Shown: piece by piece, positions 62,241 to 64,000 of the stretch | Layout: every line of letters starts with the position of its first letter | Position numbering within the stretch: position 1 is the stretch's first letter | Source of the DNA: Maricaulis sp. | Lineage (GTDB): Bacteria; Pseudomonadota; Alphaproteobacteria; Caulobacterales; Maricaulaceae | Assembly (NCBI GenBank): GCA_002692855.1 | Contig: NZMJ01000134.1 | Span: 1 to 64,000 of the forward strand | DNA: 64,000 bases | Direction: 5' to 3' | Program-made: the position numbers and the translations under genes | The notes under the pieces: model-generated | What the model was told of the DNA's origin: nothing | Database searches by the model: none | The model's input: the letters and a program-made list of their open reading frames with translations, nothing else

Positions 62241-63119
62241 ATGACCTCCACCCACACCCCCGCTTCCCCTCCTGGAGCCGGTATCGGCCTCAAGCCGGCG
62301 CACTATCGCGCCGCGCTCGAGAGCGAAGCCGACGGGTTGTGGGTGGAGGTGCATCCGGAAAATTACATGGGGGAGGGCGGGCCGCGGCTCGCCTGGCTCG
62401 ACGCCATTGCCGAACGGCACCCCGTGTCCCTGCACGGCGTATCGTTGTCGCTGGGCGGCGAAGAGCGTCCCGACAAGGACCATCTGGCGCGCTTTCGCGG
62501 CCTGGTCGACCGGTTCCGGCCGGCCCTGGTGTCGGAACATCTCGCCTGGTGCCGTCATGACGGTGTCTATTTCAACGACCTTTTGCCCCTGCCTTATACG
62601 CGCGGCGCGCTGAACCGCTTTTGCGACCATGTTGAAGAAGCGCAGGACGCGCTCGGCCGCCCGATACTGATCGAGAATCCGTCGCTCTACCTGTCGCTCA
62701 AGGGCGAGATGAGCGAAGGCGAGTTTCTGGGCGAGGCGGTTCGCCGGACGGGGTGCAGCCTGCTCCTCGATCTCAACAATGTGGTCGTGACCGCGAACAA
62801 CCTGGCCCGCGAGGTTCACGCCTATATCGACGCCTTCCCGCTCGAAGCGGTGCGCGAAATCCACCTGGCCGGGCATGAGGCTGATGGCGATCCGGATACC
62901 GGTCTGCTGATTGACACTCACGGGGCGCCGGTCAGCGACCCGGTCTGGACGCTATACGCCCATGTCATCGCGCAAGCGGGCCCGCTGCCGACACTGATCG
63001 AGCGCGACAACAATCTTCCTGCGTTTGACGTCCTGATGGACGAACGCGCGCAGGCGCAGGCGGTGCTCGACCGCGCGGCTGCTTCACCGGGACGCAAGGC
63101 GGCCCTGTCACATGTCTGA
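62241..63119 (+). CDS. bufB: MNIO-family enzyme BufB (DUF692)
   Basis: 292 residues. GAGIGLKPAHYRAALES start, HPENYMGEGGPRLAWLDAI, HGVSLSLGGEERPDKDHL, SEHLAWCRHD, ILIENPSLYLSL, LLLDLNNVVVTANNLAREV and EIHLAGHEADGD are hallmarks of DUF692, a triose-isomerase-like barrel binding two or three non-heme irons by His, Glu and Asp side chains. It oxidises Cys of the precursor to thiooxazole/oxazolone-type groups that bind copper. Overlaps bufC by eight bases. Confidence 0.93.
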   Translation: MTSTHTPASPPGAGIGLKPAHYRAALESEADGLWVEVHPENYMGEGGPRLAWLDAIAERHPVSLHGVSLSLGGEERPDKDHLARFRGLVDRFRPALVSEHLAWCRHDGVYFNDLLPLPYTRGALNRFCDHVEEAQDALGRPILIENPSLYLSLKGEMSEGEFLGEAVRRTGCSLLLDLNNVVVTANNLAREVHAYIDAFPLEAVREIHLAGHEADGDPDTGLLIDTHGAPVSDPVWTLYAHVIAQAGPLPTLIERDNNLPAFDVLMDERAQAQAVLDRAAASPGRKAALSHV

Positions 63120-63858
63120 CGCCGGCTTCCATGCCCGCTTCGCGGCCGTCCTGCGGGGCGGAAAGGATGTGGCGCGCGATGGCTTCGTGCCGGAACCGGG
63201 ACACGCCGCGGCGCTGAGCGTCTACCGCAATACCGTTGTGCGCGGCGTGATCGATGTGCTGGGCGACAATTATCCGTCCGTCCGATTCCTTGCCGGAGAT
63301 GGCAATTTCGCGGCGCTGGCCAAGTCCTACTGGCAGGCTCACCCACCGCACGCCGGGCCGATGCTGCTCTATGGGGACGGCTTTGCCGACCATCTCAGCC
63401 ACGAGGCGCCGCGCGGCATGCCTGCCTTCCTGCCGGCCATCGCCCGCATCGACCGCGCCTGGGGGGAGGCCCACCACAGCGCGGATGCGCCCACCTTGTC
63501 GCCGGGCGATATCCGCACGCTGGACGCAGACGGGTTTTCCGGTCTGTTCGTGGATCTCCATCCTTCCGTGAGGCGTCCGGCCCATGACCGGCCAATTCTT
63601 ACGACCTGGACGGCAGCGCGGTTCCAGTCGCGGGTCGAGCGGGCGGGGACGCAATGCGAGGAGACAGTCCTGGTGTGGCGGCCCGCAATGGAGGTGCGCT
63701 ACCGCACGCTCTCGGCCACGGAAATCATACTCCTGAACGCGCTGGATGACGGCCTGCCGCTCGGCGAGGCCGCGCATGTGAGCGGCGCCAGCCCTGATCT
63801 TTTCATCCGTCTGTTGAAGGACGGCGTCTTCGCGAGGGACAGACATGACAGAATTTGA
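63112..63858 (+). CDS. bufC: BufC partner protein (DUF2063)
   Basis: 248 residues. HARFAAVLRGGKDVARDGFVPEPGHAAALSVYRNTVVRGVIDVLGDNYPSVRFLAGDGNFAALAKSYWQAHPP is the DUF2063 N-terminal domain; the rest (LDADGFSGLFVDLHPSVRRP, TVLVWRPAMEVRYRTL) is the C-terminal module. It is thought to deliver the precursor to BufB, as the recognition protein of the modification complex. Overlaps bufB by eight bases and the DoxX gene by fourteen. Confidence 0.92.
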   Translation: MSDAGFHARFAAVLRGGKDVARDGFVPEPGHAAALSVYRNTVVRGVIDVLGDNYPSVRFLAGDGNFAALAKSYWQAHPPHAGPMLLYGDGFADHLSHEAPRGMPAFLPAIARIDRAWGEAHHSADAPTLSPGDIRTLDADGFSGLFVDLHPSVRRPAHDRPILTTWTAARFQSRVERAGTQCEETVLVWRPAMEVRYRTLSATEIILLNALDDGLPLGEAAHVSGASPDLFIRLLKDGVFARDRHDRI

Positions 63859-64000
63859 TGGCAATCCACCCCTCTTCGGGCCGCTCGGGCGGCTCTATTA
63901 CCGGGGTTTCGGGGCGGTTCAGCGCGTCGTCACCCACGATGCGACGGCGCTATTCCTGCGCGTCGTCATTGCCGGAGTGTTCTGGCGGTCGCTCCTGACC
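63845..64000 (+). CDS. DoxX-family membrane protein, BufD candidate (partial)
   Basis: Only the first 52 codons fall in the window; the 3' end is cut. MTEFDGNPPLFGPLGRLYYRGFGAVQRVV then TALFLRVVIAGVFWRSLLT, the beginning of a DoxX helix. A DoxX-like gene is the usual last member of bufABC(D) operons. The ATG overlaps the bufC stop. Its role in metallophore maturation is not established. Confidence 0.78.
   Translation, partial: MTEFDGNPPLFGPLGRLYYRGFGAVQRVVTHDATALFLRVVIAGVFWRSLLT

Overview
The window is a GC-rich, gene-dense bacterial chromosome segment. Gene content and family variants point to an alphaproteobacterium, most likely of the Maricaulales/Hyphomonadaceae group: a RegB/RegA (ActS/ActR) pair divergent from senC, MmcB, an intracellular PHA depolymerase, the sdhC-D-A-B order, a SigF/NrsF-controlled bufferin operon as in Caulobacter, and several TPR-sulfotransferases. 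The genus is inference. I saw no tRNA, rRNA, CRISPR array, insertion sequence or prophage.

Layout. 0-3.3 kb: rimM, two paralogous secreted proteins, trmD and rplS, ending at a strong terminator. 3.4-8.9 kb: three tandem TPR-sulfotransferases with a sirtuin deacylase between the first and second, all overlapping or abutting. 8.9-12.5 kb: a small metallopeptidase, mmcB, and the redox regulators regA-regB divergent from senC. 12.5-20.4 kb: PHA depolymerase, an acidic lipoprotein, a class A penicillin-binding protein, small envelope proteins, a glycerophosphodiesterase and a cold-shock protein. 20.6-34.7 kb: asd, rarD, an alpha/beta hydrolase, katG (between near-identical repeat copies), a beta-lactamase-fold esterase, pyridoxal kinase, a CitE-like lyase, a glutaredoxin-type arsenate reductase, two secreted peptidase-like proteins and an SDR.

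35.0-39.7 kb: succinate dehydrogenase operon with an extra secreted-protein gene between sdhA and sdhB and an RDD membrane protein at its end. 39.8-45.1 kb: creD, a lipid acyltransferase, a methyltransferase-like protein and an arsenic module (LMW-PTP-type arsC plus ACR3 pump) whose first start codon directly follows a perfect hairpin. 45.3-51.1 kb: mmsA, an iron-type alcohol dehydrogenase, a thioesterase, a tiny membrane protein, zapE, an O-methyltransferase and a membrane protein. 51.1-60.4 kb: a membrane protein/XRE/TfoX-N operon with putative operators, an AraC regulator, mdh, a thioredoxin-like lipoprotein, a TspO-like protein, a GNAT, a membrane LytTR regulator divergent from a DUF2306 protein, and secreted DUF2141, DUF3108-like and DUF1036 proteins.

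61.0-64.0 kb: the most distinctive system. nrsF and an ECF sigma factor (sigF) diverge from bufA-bufB-bufC and a DoxX-family gene cut by the window end. Both directions carry a GTAAC(C/G)-N16-CGAA promoter, matching the published Caulobacter SigF motif. This predicts a self-activating sigma/anti-sigma switch driving a peptide metallophore (bufferin) made by an MNIO enzyme. Intergenic gaps repeatedly hold short GC-rich palindromic repeats of at least three families.
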